From Dendrolimus kikuchii (taxonomy: Eukaryota; Arthropoda; Insecta; Lepidoptera; Lasiocampidae), in contig CM034394.1 in NCBI GenBank assembly GCA_019925095.2, forward strand, positions 6,584,272-6,648,271: a DNA stretch of 64,000 nucleotides. Reading direction: 5' to 3'. A program made the translations under genes and the position numbers. The notes under the pieces are model-generated. The model saw only the letters and a program-made list of their open reading frames with translations, was not told the DNA's origin and searched no databases. This document shows positions 1 through 10,600 of this stretch, one piece after another; within the stretch, counting starts at the first letter, position 1; each line of letters starts with the position of its first letter.

Positions 1-399
1 TACTTTTGTTTTGTTCAGAATTGTTTGCTTTTTAGTTTAAATGTTAGAGAAGAAAAACATAACTTTTACAACTACAGAAGAGAGTCTCACCAAGTATATC
101 ATACTTAAATAAAAAAATTGACTGTGACATATCGTTATGATTATTTAAGACTTATCTAACAATATGCTAAACAGATGAATATGACGGAATCAAAAGAGTA
201 CCTTTTTCCAGCATATAGAAAGACGCCTTCTTTCTTACAATTATATAGTAGTAAAAGGTCTGTATGAGATATAACTAGAGCACACTAAAAAGTTTTGATA
301 AGAATACTACAAGAGATCGGATGTTTTACGTTTGTTTACCCATACACAACGTTATGTTATGGGATTTAAAAAATATATATTATAAATTCATTCAGTCAA
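1..399. other. AT-rich sequence, nothing assigned
   Basis: No coding-like frame, repeat end or RNA gene was recognised in this stretch. Confidence 0.5.
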
Positions 400-500
400 T
401 CATTGGAGGCAGAGCACGTCCGGTGTTGATAATGTCTATAGGCGATGCTAACCGCAATCGGTCAGTCTGTCTGCTATACTTTCGCATTAAATAAAAAATA
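400..500 (+). repeat. SINE-A 3' end fragment
   Basis: Diverged 3' part of the SINE-A family described at 4108-4436. It keeps the block 'gttgataatgtctatagg', the 'ctgtctgc' motif and a final 'attaaataaaaaat' A-rich tail. The 5' two thirds are missing, as expected for a 5'-truncated or decayed retroposon. Confidence 0.6.
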
Positions 501-1030
501 TAAAAATACACCACTTCTTATCTCTGAAATATGAATATTAAATAATAAGATTTTTACAAACTCTTTAATAAAATTGCAGATTAATTACATACTTCCATTT
601 TATATCTTGAATTAATTACAAAAAGAAATTTCACGCACAATTTAAGGCCACGCACTTTCAATAAATTTACAATAATGTATGTAAGTACTTATTAAAGTCG
701 AGAACGTTGTGTACATAATATGCATGTAAGCAACACTTTTTCTTGTAATAAAAGCTCTAATGAAGAAATATCTCAGACTACGATGCTTTGTTTTTTTCGA
801 TGATTTCAAAATTTCGATAAATTCCAATACTCCAGCCAGAAATTTTGATTGAAAAAGCCTATACCTACATTGCACAAGAATGTTGTTTTAACAAATAAAA
901 TATTAATATATGTATATACTATACATATGTATGTAAGCTCGTCAGAGCCGTATAAGCTCAGCAAGGCTTTACTCATCAGAATTCATCATGGCATGGCATG
1001 AATATGTGGGCATATTTATGAAATTAACAT
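501..1030. other. AT-rich sequence, nothing assigned
   Basis: The only open frame here (minus, 642-875, 77 codons) has no recognisable domain and low-complexity composition. It is probably chance. Short (TATG)-like runs occur near 905-935. Confidence 0.4.
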
Positions 1031-1245
1031 CTTTTGTCATCTGTACTAATATTATAAAGAGGAAAGATATGATTGTTTGTTTGCATTGAATAGGCTCCGA
1101 AACTACTGAACCGATTTGAAAACATCTTTCACTGTTGGCAAGCTACTTTATCCGCGAGTGACATAGGATATATTATATTTTCAAAAAAATTAGGGATCCT
1201 TACTAATACTCCAATAATGTAACCGAAGGTGTAAAAAAATGCCTA
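1031..1245 (+). mobile_element. Helitron-like / unclassified repeat fragment
   Basis: Contains the block 'actactgaaccgatttgaaa' followed by 'ctttcactgttggcaagcta', which recurs in related forms near 18820, 28180 and 34040. Better preserved copies end in CAGCTAGT. A TC...CTAG pattern would suit Helitron-type non-autonomous elements, but no 3' hairpin was confirmed, so the class is uncertain. Confidence 0.4.
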
Positions 1246-1595
1246 AAATATTCGTTACATCGCGTGCGCTGTGAAAACTATTAATGATAGAATAAAATAA
1301 TGTAGGGGAGACTGGGGCTGGTTGTCTTCAATAACTTAATAATCCAACAACATAATGTTTATATTGGTTAAATAACAATTATCCCTCTAGACAATGATTA
1401 CGTTATAATTCAAGTTGATTAAGGTAATGGACAGTGATTGGTTGCAAACTTGATTCGCTGGCGACCATTTCTTTGGAAGAGGTCATAATATTTTGTTCCT
1501 TATAGCTCGATACGGCCAACACCACTTCCTTAGACACGACGCTTCGTCAGAGTGACATTGAAAACACATCACTCTTTTTTTATATATTTTTTTTA
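1246..1595. other. Intergenic sequence, nothing assigned
   Basis: No motif, open frame or repeat boundary could be supported here. Confidence 0.4.
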
Positions 1596-1823
1596 ATCGG
1601 CAAACAAACACAAATTTTTCCCCAAATTAAGCAAGTTACGCTTGTGTTGTGGGTAATATACAACGTACTACTACTCTGGGGCTGATCCCAGACACCCAGA
1701 CCATAGTAAATAACGGAGAAAATACGTTTCCGAAATTTACTATGCCAGGAATCGAACCCGGAGCCTCTGCGTTGCAGTGAGGTAGGCCGGCAAAGGCTTA
1801 GCCTACTCCACCACAGAGGCCGT
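1596..1823 (-). repeat. SINE-B copy (tRNA-like head)
   Basis: Read on the minus strand, it starts with a GACGGCCTCTGTGGTGG-type head. It then carries a Pol III B-box-like GGGTTCGATTCC, then TTTACTATGGTCTGGGTGTCTGG and a T/A-rich end. A second minus-strand copy is at 2271-2490, a plus copy at 40128-40362, and an interrupted copy at 15815-16312. The tRNA-like head with B box and dispersed copies indicate a SINE, not a functional tRNA gene. Confidence 0.7.
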
Positions 1824-1956
1824 CAAAAAACTCTTGACAATGAAATATCAATGAACCTCTTACAAACATTTGTTATTTATTTAATTATCTAGTAATCAAA
1901 ATTATGTATACTGTTTCTCCATAGAAAACATTATTTAATGTAGTTTAAATGTCTTA

Positions 1957-2069
1957 TAGCCGATTGCTATATCTTACTATTCATTCACTCGCCTTACCAT
2001 CGGTTGAATTTTGACATTAGTTTTATGAAGCATAAGGCAAATGAACGGTCGATAAGATATAGGGACCGG
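1957..2069. mobile_element. Short MITE with TWA target duplication (PIF/Harbinger-like), copy 1
   Basis: About 113 bp with imperfect terminal inverted repeats. The left end reads TAGCCGATTGCTATATCTTAC and the right end is complementary to AACCGGTCCCTATATCTTA. TTA occurs on both sides (1954-1956 and 2070-2072). A 553-bp relative sits at 59725-60277 flanked by TAA. A 3-bp TWA duplication is typical of PIF/Harbinger elements; the family assignment is inference. Confidence 0.6.
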
Positions 2070-2270
2070 TTATTAGTCAATTTAAGGAGCATCTAAAGTT
2101 AAAAATTAAATTATAAAATGATATTAATCAACGAAATACACAATTTTACTTAAATTTATTTCAAATACCTATCTCGTAACAATTTTTAACGAGACAAATA
2201 ATCACTCGAAACCAAAATAGGACAACTTAAATAATCTTTTAACCTCAAAATTTTTGACAAATACTTTTTT

Positions 2271-2490
2271 AAATCGGCTGAAAAAAAACACACCAAGTTA
2301 CGCTTGTTTTGTGGGTAATATACAACGGACTATTCTGGGACCGTTTCCAGACACCCAGGCCACATAGTACCTAAATAACAGAGAAAATTCGTTTCTGAAA
2401 TTTATCGTACCAGGAATCGAACCCGGAGCCTTTGCGTTGCAGTGAGGTAAGCCGGCAAAGACTTAAGCCCGCTCAACCACAGAGGCCGTC
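2271..2490 (-). repeat. SINE-B copy
   Basis: Second, slightly more diverged minus-strand copy of SINE-B, 450 bp from the first. It keeps the head, the B-box-like GGGTTCGATTCC and the 'gtctggaaacgg' block. Both close copies are in the same orientation. Confidence 0.7.
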
Positions 2491-2561
2491 ATACTATATA
2501 GTATGACGGCCAAGTGTCAATCGCGAATAGATGAAGAAATTGTATACTTTGTGAACTAATA

Positions 2562-2702
2562 CAATACAATACAATACTCTTTATTGTACACGAACATTAC
2601 ATAGAAAAAAAACACAAAAAACTTTCTTACTAAAAGGTAGTACAATGGGCGGCCTTACTGCTAAAAGCAATCTCTTCCAGGTAACCTTTGGATGGAGAAG
2701 AA
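2562..2702 (-). repeat. LINE 3' tail, family C, with (AATAC)n end
   Basis: On the minus strand: 'ggaagagattgcttttagca' (imperfect hairpin), a GCCGCCCATTGTAC block, an AATAAAG polyadenylation-type signal and a short tandem tail (TATTG)n. Six copies in the window share this layout (16620, 17495, 18499, 47215, 56121). This is the typical look of 3'-end LINE fragments left by 5'-truncated insertion. Confidence 0.65.
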
Positions 2703-3590
2703 CTAATTACATAGATAGCGTTGGCGTGCAGTTGAAATAGATAATAATAATATAATTATAATATATACATATATTACACTTATAAAAATATATACGTACA
2801 TAGACATACAAAACAAACAATAAACACGTTATACAGTTAAATAATGCTCCTTCACAAGTCTGTTACAATTATCATTATATTATACTACCTGAAGCAAAAA
2901 GTATGTACCCCTTTTTACGAAAATTGCGGAGTATGAAATTTCGCACACTTATAGTTTATATAGAGAAGAAGCGACAAATGCTATTTTTTTTTCAATTATG
3001 CATAAAAAATACATTAAATCAATAAAAAAAATACATTACACACACTACCATGTATTTGACATACACACGCATATATACGCGTTTGTTTATTCTTAAAGTC
3101 ATATTAACAGCGTAGCCTTGGCGAAATCTGTGATTATAGAAGTATAATCTTTGACAACAGGACCTTAAATTAATTATGATCGAATTTCGACCACTGGACG
3201 ACGACTAGTATTCATAAATATGTATCGCAATCTTTGAGGATTTAAATTTTCTGACAGTATTAACTCGAGCGTTGACAGTTTTGTGTTGGTTCATGTGTAA
3301 AGCTATAGCGGTTACCTTTATTTAAAAAAAAAACCAGAAGTGTGTGTTCTTGAATAATAAATTAAACTTTAAAAACAAAACAAATAACAATTTAGTCGCG
3401 CGAAGCTGTATATAAAACCTATAAATTCAATTAAGTTAATTTCTTTATATATTTGTAAAAAAAACACCTTACATCTAGTTTCAAGTGCACATAGCGTATT
3501 ATTATTGCTCATTTCAGTAATATGGATAGAATTGTATGTACCAATAATTTGTTATTAAGTGTTGATGTTCTTATGTTTTTATTAATGTCA
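2703..3590. other. AT-rich sequence, nothing assigned
   Basis: Rich in TA dinucleotide runs around 2740-2800 and A-runs near 2970-3040. No coding potential or known repeat end was recognised. Confidence 0.4.
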
Positions 3591-3707
3591 ATTTATTTCT
3601 GTCTATGGTTAAGTTCCATTAGAGACTTACAACGGCAACGTTCATGACCGCTGTTTTTTCGTTCCACTTGCTTGCGGGCGTTACAACCATAAATCCAAGT
3701 GGAACGG

Positions 3708-3920
3708 TTATTCGATCCACCTCTTGATATGGCTCGTTGTAAGCGTTGTACGATCGAAAATGGTGACGTCATTAGTGATGTTTTCGCCAGGACCACAACG
3801 ACCGCGGTCGTCTTGTAGAACGGCTACTGGAGCATTTTGGGCGTTGTGAGCTACTAATGAAACGCGCTGTATATCGAAATCATCTAATTCGCACGTGTTT
3901 GTTAAAATATCTACCGTCCG
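3708..3920 (-). other. Unassigned 70-codon open frame without start
   Basis: A frame open from stop to stop (TAG at 3921-3923 upstream, TAA at 3708-3710), about half GC in an AT-rich setting. It includes the peptide LVAHNAQNAPVAVLQDDR. No family is recognised. It lies immediately beside a plus-strand LINE 3' relic, so it may be the antisense shadow of decayed transposon coding sequence. Confidence 0.25.
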
Positions 3921-3949
3921 CTAATACAATTTTAAGAATATTCAGTTTA

Positions 3950-4100
3950 CATTGTACTGTAGTAACGTTTGTAGACGATTCAACCGTATACTGACAATCA
4001 AATTTCTTCGAGGCCGACAGCGCATTAGCTATGTGTACCATTTTTCATCAGGTGCACTTTGTATCTTTTTGGCTGCTTTAGAGAAATGTACCCATACGAT
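3950..4100 (+). pseudogene. LINE ORF2 C-terminus and 3' end relic
   Basis: The plus-strand frame reads RRFNRILTIKFLRGRQRIS, resembling the 'FK..V...LKGRQR' end of jockey/CR1-type LINE ORF2 proteins. It is followed by the common LINE 3' motif 'catttttcatcaggtg'. No upstream reverse transcriptase is intact. A related relic is at 31770-32095. Confidence 0.5.
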
Positions 4101-4107
4101 ACTATCA

Positions 4108-4436
4108 TATATTTTATCCGTGCAGGAACGGAGAAAGAATACAATTTCCTGCGGCCGTCGGCCTGTCGTAAGATGCGACTAAACAACCCACAGCCAGGTG
4201 GTAGGGCATTTGCCCGACTGGATGGCTACCACCCCTGGCCTATAGTATGCCGCCATAACAACCTTGATTTGTGTTCCGGCATTAGTGACCAGGTTCCAGT
4301 CTCCCTTAAGAGAGCAGCAGCGCATTTGTAGCACTTTGGTGTTGCAAATGTCCATAGACGATGGTAACCGCTTTCTATCAAGTGGGCTGTCTGCCTGTCT
4401 GCTGAACTCCTGCAATAAAAAAATAAATAAAAAAAA
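4108..4436 (+). repeat. SINE-A, full-length copy with target duplication
   Basis: About 330-bp retroposon. The sense strand begins TATTTTATCCGTGCAGGAACGG and passes through a GGCGGCC/TCGTAAGAGGCGAC-type block (decayed here). It then runs through GGTGGTAGGGCATTTGCCCG, TGTTGCAAATGTCCATAG and CTGCCTGTCTGCTG, ending TCCTGCAATAAAAAA. Direct repeats ACTATCA flank it at 4101-4107 and 4437-4443, which fits retroposition. Open frames here (4059-4331 and 4179-4489) are by-products. The 3' end resembles that of the jockey-like LINE relics nearby. Confidence 0.75.
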
Positions 4437-4444
4437 ACTATCAA

Positions 4445-5255
4445 ACACATAACTATACCATATTTGTCAGTCCACAATCTGTTTCCCATTCTTCATAACG
4501 CAGAAAAATATTTTGAATTTTGCTTTTGAAAACAAGCGTAGTTGTAACGCAAGGAAAAATTATACAATGAATGGCGTCTATTAATGAACAATATACCAAC
4601 ACTAACACATATAAACTTTACTATATACCTACTTCATTAAATGGTTACGACATTTATGATCAATGGAACACAACGAGAAGTGATTTAAAGTTTTTCTGTG
4701 GAGGATATTAAAATTATATACAGCAGAGTATGAGCAAGACAATGTATTGTTGATATATACTTAATAGTCGCTTGCTTCTGTTTGTTTGTCAAAAATGGAA
4801 CAAACATATTTGAATGTATAACATTTTTTAGCTGTCAGGTATTCTGTGTGTATCACGTAGGTCGAACAGAGGAATTATAAGCTTAGTGATAACGCCATAT
4901 GTCAGTAACTTGGACAGTCGACTAGCGGTGCAGTGGCTGGTCTCTATACGCCAACTACTCCATTATTCAAAGGAAGCCTCCCTATAAAATTCACCCCAGT
5001 CTGGGTTGAATTGAAATACCAGGCAGACTCTACGAGTAGTAACTACGAGCTGACGTAACTATTATGTAGTATAAATACATGTACATACGCCTCTTGAGAC
5101 TTGATCAATAATTGCACTTTGATCAATTATATAGGTACATCACGCTTTCCTTAGCATGATTTTTGAATCCTTATTCTACGGATATTATCCTTTTTTTCCA
5201 TATGACGCATAAACGATTACAAAAGTAATCGAGAAAGACTAAAAGCATTCGAAAT
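4445..5255. other. Intergenic sequence, nothing assigned
   Basis: No convincing coding frame, RNA gene or repeat boundary was seen. Confidence 0.4.
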
Positions 5256-5261
5256 ATGGTG

Positions 5262-5605
5262 TTAAGGGCATATGGAAGGAGACAAGACTAATGAAAAGAT
5301 ATTGACCATGGTCAAAGAATTGCGTTCAATAATAAAAACTATAGAGGAAAGGAGAGGAAGAATGTTTGGACATTTACTACGACACGACACCCTTCTCTGT
5401 AAGATAATAGAAGTCAAAGTGGAAGGTAGAAGAGGAAAGGGAAGACCTACGAAGGCGTTTATCGACCAAATAAAAGAACAAATAGGTGTAGTGTAAGTAT
5501 AAAGAAGTGAAGCAGCTGAGAAATAGAAATAGAGAGGATTGGAGGAGGTTCCACCGACAAGGGCTAAGCTCTTAAATGCCGTGACGATGTTGATGATTAT
5601 GATGA
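5262..5605 (+). pseudogene. RTE-like LINE ORF2 C-terminal fragment with GAT-rich tail
   Basis: The plus frame 5272-5496 reads RRGRMFGHLLRHD and later KGRPTKAFIDQIKEQ. These are the GHxxRHD and GRP hallmarks of the C-terminal end of endonuclease-reverse transcriptases of RTE-like LINEs. The frame stops after about 74 codons and is followed by a 'gatgttgatgattatgatgat' tail, as in 3'-end LINE fragments. The reverse transcriptase and endonuclease domains are absent. Confidence 0.65.
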
Positions 5606-5671
5606 TAAAACTTGTAGTTCTAATTATTGTTTGAATAACAGTGAAGGCGTTATTTGTCACCTTTCCATTTT

Positions 5672-5905
5672 ATACTAGCTGCGCCCCAGGGTCTCACCAG
5701 GGTGGTGATGGCAAATCGTTATAATTTGGATAATTCACACTATATCTTTATAAATTATAGACTATATATTATTCTGATGTGTAAGGTATATTATTGTAAA
5801 GTTTCATCAAAATCCATTCACTAGTTTTTGCGTGAAAGAGTAACAAACATACATCCATACATTCTTACAAACTTTCGTGTTTAGAATATTTATAGGACAA
5901 ACTTA
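5672..5905 (-). mobile_element. Helitron-like repeat fragment
   Basis: Begins ACTAGCTGCGCC, the reverse complement of a GCAGCTAGT end. It contains 'catccattcactagtttttgcg' and ends in 'tttcgtgtttagaatattta'. The terminal CAGCTAGT is shared with several other repeats in the window. Class uncertain. Confidence 0.4.
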
Positions 5906-6448
5906 TGACGTCGCAAATCACAAAATCTATGAGGCTATGATATTTTATGACACGATGGATACTATTTTAGTTTATTTAATGACCCACCCCGTTGTTGTGT
6001 ATGCGTGTGTGCTAATTTCTTTGGACAATATTTCCAATAATAAAGTAAATACCTAATGAACTACAGTTTAACAACAGTAAAATTAATTAAATAAATAAGC
6101 ACAAAATATTCAAAAGCAAAAGCTATTTCTAGTTTTTATTTATGTTAACCGCCGGCTATTTAATAAACGTAGAATTCTCTAGATTGTCTACACTATCAGA
6201 CTTAATCCGCAGAATGCAATTGCTCGACTCACTTACGCCCGGTTTCTGAGGTACTTTTAACTGCAGTTTATCTGTTCGTTAGTACTATCGGTTCAGTAAC
6301 TTATAAAATTGCGTTTTTGAACACACCATCGTACGATAGTTAAACTAGGTTTAACTTAACTGACCAATATTAGGCGTTTATCTATTCCATATCTTTTGTT
6401 TGACGTTTTGTTCTTGACGTTTTTGTTTGATGTAAATAAATGTTAGAT
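5906..6448. other. AT-rich sequence, nothing assigned
   Basis: No feature supported beyond simple AT-rich DNA. Confidence 0.4.
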
Positions 6449-6895
6449 ACTAGCTGACCCGGCAAACTTCGTACCGCCTCAGAGTCAATAAATAAAAAAG
6501 CTGAATGATAATTGCAGAATGTTTCAATTTTAGTAAAAAATGTGGTCAAAACTTAACCGGAACGAACATCAAACGTTTAACATTCAAAATCAAAAAAATG
6601 AAAAAAAACTTCACTTTTAAATTTAATTTGATTTCTGAACGACTTTTAAATTTAATTGATTTCTAAACGACGGGACGAACATCAAATATTTGACAGGTAG
6701 GAATAGTTTCTAAGGAAAAGCGAAATTGTTGTTTTTTTTACTATATTCCAAGCATTTGTTTTCATATTTACTAACCTTTTAAACCTTACCTGGACTTGGA
6801 CAAATAATTCAAAATCAAAATTAATCAAATCAGTCCAGCCGTTCTCGAATTTTACCGAGACTAACGAACAGCAATTGAATTTTATATATATAGAT
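6449..6895 (-). mobile_element. Non-autonomous repeat H1, copy 1
   Basis: About 447 bp. On the minus strand it starts in 'tatataaaattcaattgctg' and ends with the reverse complement of 'actagctgacccggcaaa'. An inverted-orientation copy lies at 44997-45434 with the same landmarks in the same order. It contains an internal near-duplicate 'gatttctgaacgac / gatttctaaacgac'. The CTAGT end is compatible with a Helitron-type element, unproven. The 77-codon minus frame 6682-6915 is not a gene. Confidence 0.5.
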
Positions 6896-7338
6896 TCCTT
6901 CTTAAATAGATCCATCTAGTGTCGAGTTTTGTTACTAGTTGTAGGTTAACAGTTAACCTAAGTTTATCTATTACATAACTTTATGGAATCAATTGTTATT
7001 GAACTTATAACTGGTAACCTCAGACACCGGGCCTTAGTCAGGTAAAAAATACACACATAGTCAAAAAATATATGCTTATATAATCAAAATGTACTATTTT
7101 AAAATTATACTGTGTTTAATATGCAATCATAAAGTTAGTTTAGATTTTAAGAAAAAAATCCACATACACTGAAAAATACCGTAGCGATGACACACGTCCC
7201 CCTTATTTTTGACAATCGGTTAAGGAATAATCTAAAAAAAGAAAAACAAGAAAGAAAGAAACATATGCTAACCCTCACATTGCGAGAGATATATCATACA
7301 GTAGAATATCACATTAAAGGCGTATGACTGAAAATACA
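6896..7338. other. AT-rich sequence left of the BEL element
   Basis: Nothing coding was recognised. The last bases (7339-7343, CCTCT) are the left copy of the BEL target duplication. Confidence 0.5.
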
Positions 7339-7343
7339 CCTCT

Positions 7344-7535
7344 TGTTAAAAAAATCGACTCGGCAATATCTTTGGAAGCTTTATTTATTGATAAATTGAT
7401 ATAATTTTAAGAGAGGAAAAAAAAAACGTCTTTTATTTTATATATCTATATTCTGACAACACAAATACAGAGCCAAATAATAAAAAAACAACTTATCAAA
7501 CACTATGGAATAAAACAGAGGTTTCATTTCAAACA
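7344..7535 (-). repeat. BEL 3' LTR
   Basis: 192 bp, sense strand TGTTTGAAATGAAACC... to ...TTTTTTTAACA. On the sense strand it has a TATATAAAA box (7437-7445) and an AATAAATAAAG polyadenylation-type signal (7379-7389) spaced about 50 bp apart. That leaves little room for a long R region. It is identical to the 5' LTR apart from a 2-bp longer A-run. Confidence 0.95.
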
Positions 7536-7546
7536 TCCTCCCAACG
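7536..7546 (-). other. BEL polypurine tract
   Basis: On the sense strand the purine-rich TTGGGAGGA abuts the first TG of the 3' LTR. This is the expected primer for plus-strand DNA synthesis. Confidence 0.75.
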
Positions 7547-7681
7547 CTAAAAGAAATCAAATATTTAAGCATAACAGACAAAACTTACCAAAACCGTTAC
7601 ATCTGAATTAGTAATTACTAGTACCAAACATAAAACAAAATGAGGATAGTATTTTGGTTTAAACATATAATTGAAACTTAC
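7547..7681 (-). other. Possible 135-bp intron at the end of BEL gag-pol
   Basis: On the sense strand a GTAAGT donor starts at 7681 inside the last codons of the long frame. A pyrimidine-rich ATTTCTTTTAG acceptor ends at 7547, right before the polypurine tract. Removing the interval would carry the reading frame through the polypurine tract and a few codons into the 3' LTR. A second donor-like GGTAAG lies at 7584-7589. Speculative: both sites are short motifs and no transcript is available. Confidence 0.3.
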
Positions 7682-10600
7682 TTGGCAGTTTAACCGACCT
7701 GCCACTCCGAGTATGTTGTTGTTTACTGTTAGCTCCTGCGTCAGAAGAACCATTTGTCGTTGGAGCAGCTACCTCTAACTTGTACAAGCGTTGCACCGGC
7801 CGTACCTTTCTACCTGTGGAAGTTTTTACCACCGCCGTTCTCATTACACCATCTTTTCCTTCTGTCAATGTTTCTATTATACCTAAAGGCCACTTTAATC
7901 TCTTCTCTTCTGTCTCTATTAAAACAACATCTCCTGCTCTTAAAACATCTGAAGTTTCTCTTCCTTTCTGTACAAGCGACATAATATATTCCGATTTGAA
8001 CCTCTGTCTAAACTGTTCTCTAAGAGACTGTAAATATTTCAGACGAGTATTGAGAATATCACCATCAATTATATCTAAATCCGTGGTGTTGTTGGACACT
8101 AAAGGTTGAATGAAATGAGCCGGAGTTAATGGTTCCAAATATTCACCTCCCTCACTATTTATATACGTTAAAGGTCGGCCGTTCATGACAGCTTCACAGT
8201 CACATACTATAGTTTCCAATTCTTCATAGGAAACAGATGCTTTACCTAAAATTTTAGGCAGTAAATCTTTCATTATTCTAATTAGTCGCTCCCAGTAGCC
8301 TCCCCACCAAGCAGCGGAAGGCGCGTTCATTTTCCATGAGATGCGACGAACTGTTGACTCCTCTTGTATCTCCTCCCATCTTAAAGAAGATAATAAATTT
8401 TTTGTCCCCATGAAATTAGTTCCTTGATCAGACATCATAGTATCTACACGACCTCGACGAGCAAGAAATCTCCTCAATGTCATCATAAACGCTTCCGTAG
8501 ATAAAGATCTAGTCAGTTCTAAATGTACTGCTCGATATACGGCACAGGTATACAATACAATCCAACATTTATCATTGTTACGTAATACTAATGGACCTGC
8601 CAGATCGACCCCCGTTGTCTTAAATGGCTCTGCGCATGTAATTCTTTCTAAAGGCAAAGGCGCTGTAGGCGCTTGTGTCGGTTTAGATTTATATCTCTTG
8701 CAAATAATACAACTTGAAATAACCGATTTGACGATCCGTCTAATGCCTATTATCCAAAATCTTGATCGCAAATCAGTAATAAGTTGACTGGCTCCAGCAT
8801 GTTGAATCTGTTCATGTCTTTGTCTCACCATTTTCCGAATTACTTGAGCTCCTGACGGTAAAAGGTAAGGTGTTTTTATACTTTCTGGAAAATCTTCTGA
8901 TAACAATAGTTTAGTCTTAACCCTTATTAATCCTTCAGTATCGACAAACTTTGTTAAATTCACATTTTTGTTTAAATATTCTTTACATTCACTCTGTACC
9001 ATTTTAATAATTGTCTTTTCGGCTTTCTCATATTCAGAAAATGAAATAACACCTATTCTTTTATTATTTACATGCTTTACATTATGTACAAATCTTAAAA
9101 TCCATGCCATACCTTTTATTATTTTTGTATATTTTGAAAAATAGGTTTCTAATTTATTGAGTATGTTCTCTTCAATAATAATATGTTTATTACATACAGT
9201 TTTCTTAGTTTCTAGGTAAACTTCACTTTCATCAACAACAAGTTCAGAATGTGGCCAATTTTCACGAGGCTGCTGTAACCAAGCAGGTCCTTCCCACCAT
9301 CGACATTGTAATAATTCTTTTGCATTACAGCCACGAGACGCCAAATCCGCCCAATTATGCCCGCCTGGAATGTGATACCAATTCTTTATGTTAGTATATT
9401 GTCTGATTTCCTTGACTCTATTACCTACAAAAGTATTTAACGGTAGTTCTCTTTTAATCCAGCTTAAAGTCACTCCAGAGTCAGTCCAGTAGTATTCTTG
9501 AATGTTAGGACATTTAAGGTTTTCTCTAACATGAGCTAGTAATCTCGAACCTATCAATGCAGCTGTCAATTCTAGTCTAGTAATGGTTATCTTTTTGGGT
9601 GGTGAAACTCTTGCTTTTGCTGACAATAACTGTACTGAAACTCCATTTCCATTTTGAGTTCTCAGCCACACCCCTGCTCCAAAACCATTTTTACTCGCAT
9701 CACAGAAAAGATGTAGACTAAGTTCACTATCTTTTAAAATAAAAGTGGTTAACCGACGTGGGATGGAACAGTCCTTTAAATAAGCTATGTATTTATACCA
9801 TTCCTTAAATCTGGTTAATATGTCATTAGGCAATTGTACATCCCAAGGTAATTTTAGTAGCCATATTTCTTGAAGTACTAATTTAGGAATCAACATAGCT
9901 GGAGCAGTAAAACCTATTGGATCAAAAACCCTTTGTATCAATGAGAGCAAATAACGCTTCGTTATTTTACTAGGTAAATTATTGTAGTCAGGTAAACTGT
10001 CTAAATTACAAAAAAGCTTATCGGCTTTAGTATTCCAATTTAATCCTAGAACAGATATTACTTCCTTTCCTGTCTCGTTTATAGACAGAGGAGCAGTCAC
10101 CCACAGCCTTAAATTAAATTTTGCCATCTCCATTATAGCTCTGGATTCCTCAATAAACTTATGAACTTCTTTTTCCGTGTCCAAACTTGTAATACAATTA
10201 TCTACATAAAATGATTTCTTTAATAATTGTGCTGTTTCTAGATACTTACCACTAGTTTTATTCAAATGGTGCTGAATTGTCGCAGATAACAAGAAAGGAC
10301 TACATGTCAATCCAAACACTACTCGGCAATGTCTATATACGACAATATTTTCAGTACTTTTATTTTCCCACCATAGAAATTTTAAAAAATCTCTGTGTTC
10401 TATAGGTAAACTTATTTGTAAAAATGCTTTGGCTATATCAGCCGTTATACCTATAGCTCCTTTACGGAAACCTATTAAAAGATTAGGTATCAAGTCTAAC
10501 AAATTTAAGCCTTTCTCCAGACACATATTGAGACTAATACCATTTCTATCCGTGGCCGATGCGTCAAACACTGGTCTGAGAGCAGTTGTCAAACTAGACT

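Noticed and set aside
5262..5660. 132-codon minus-strand frame
   Set aside because: It is antisense to the RTE-like LINE fragment, whose plus-strand motifs are recognisable.
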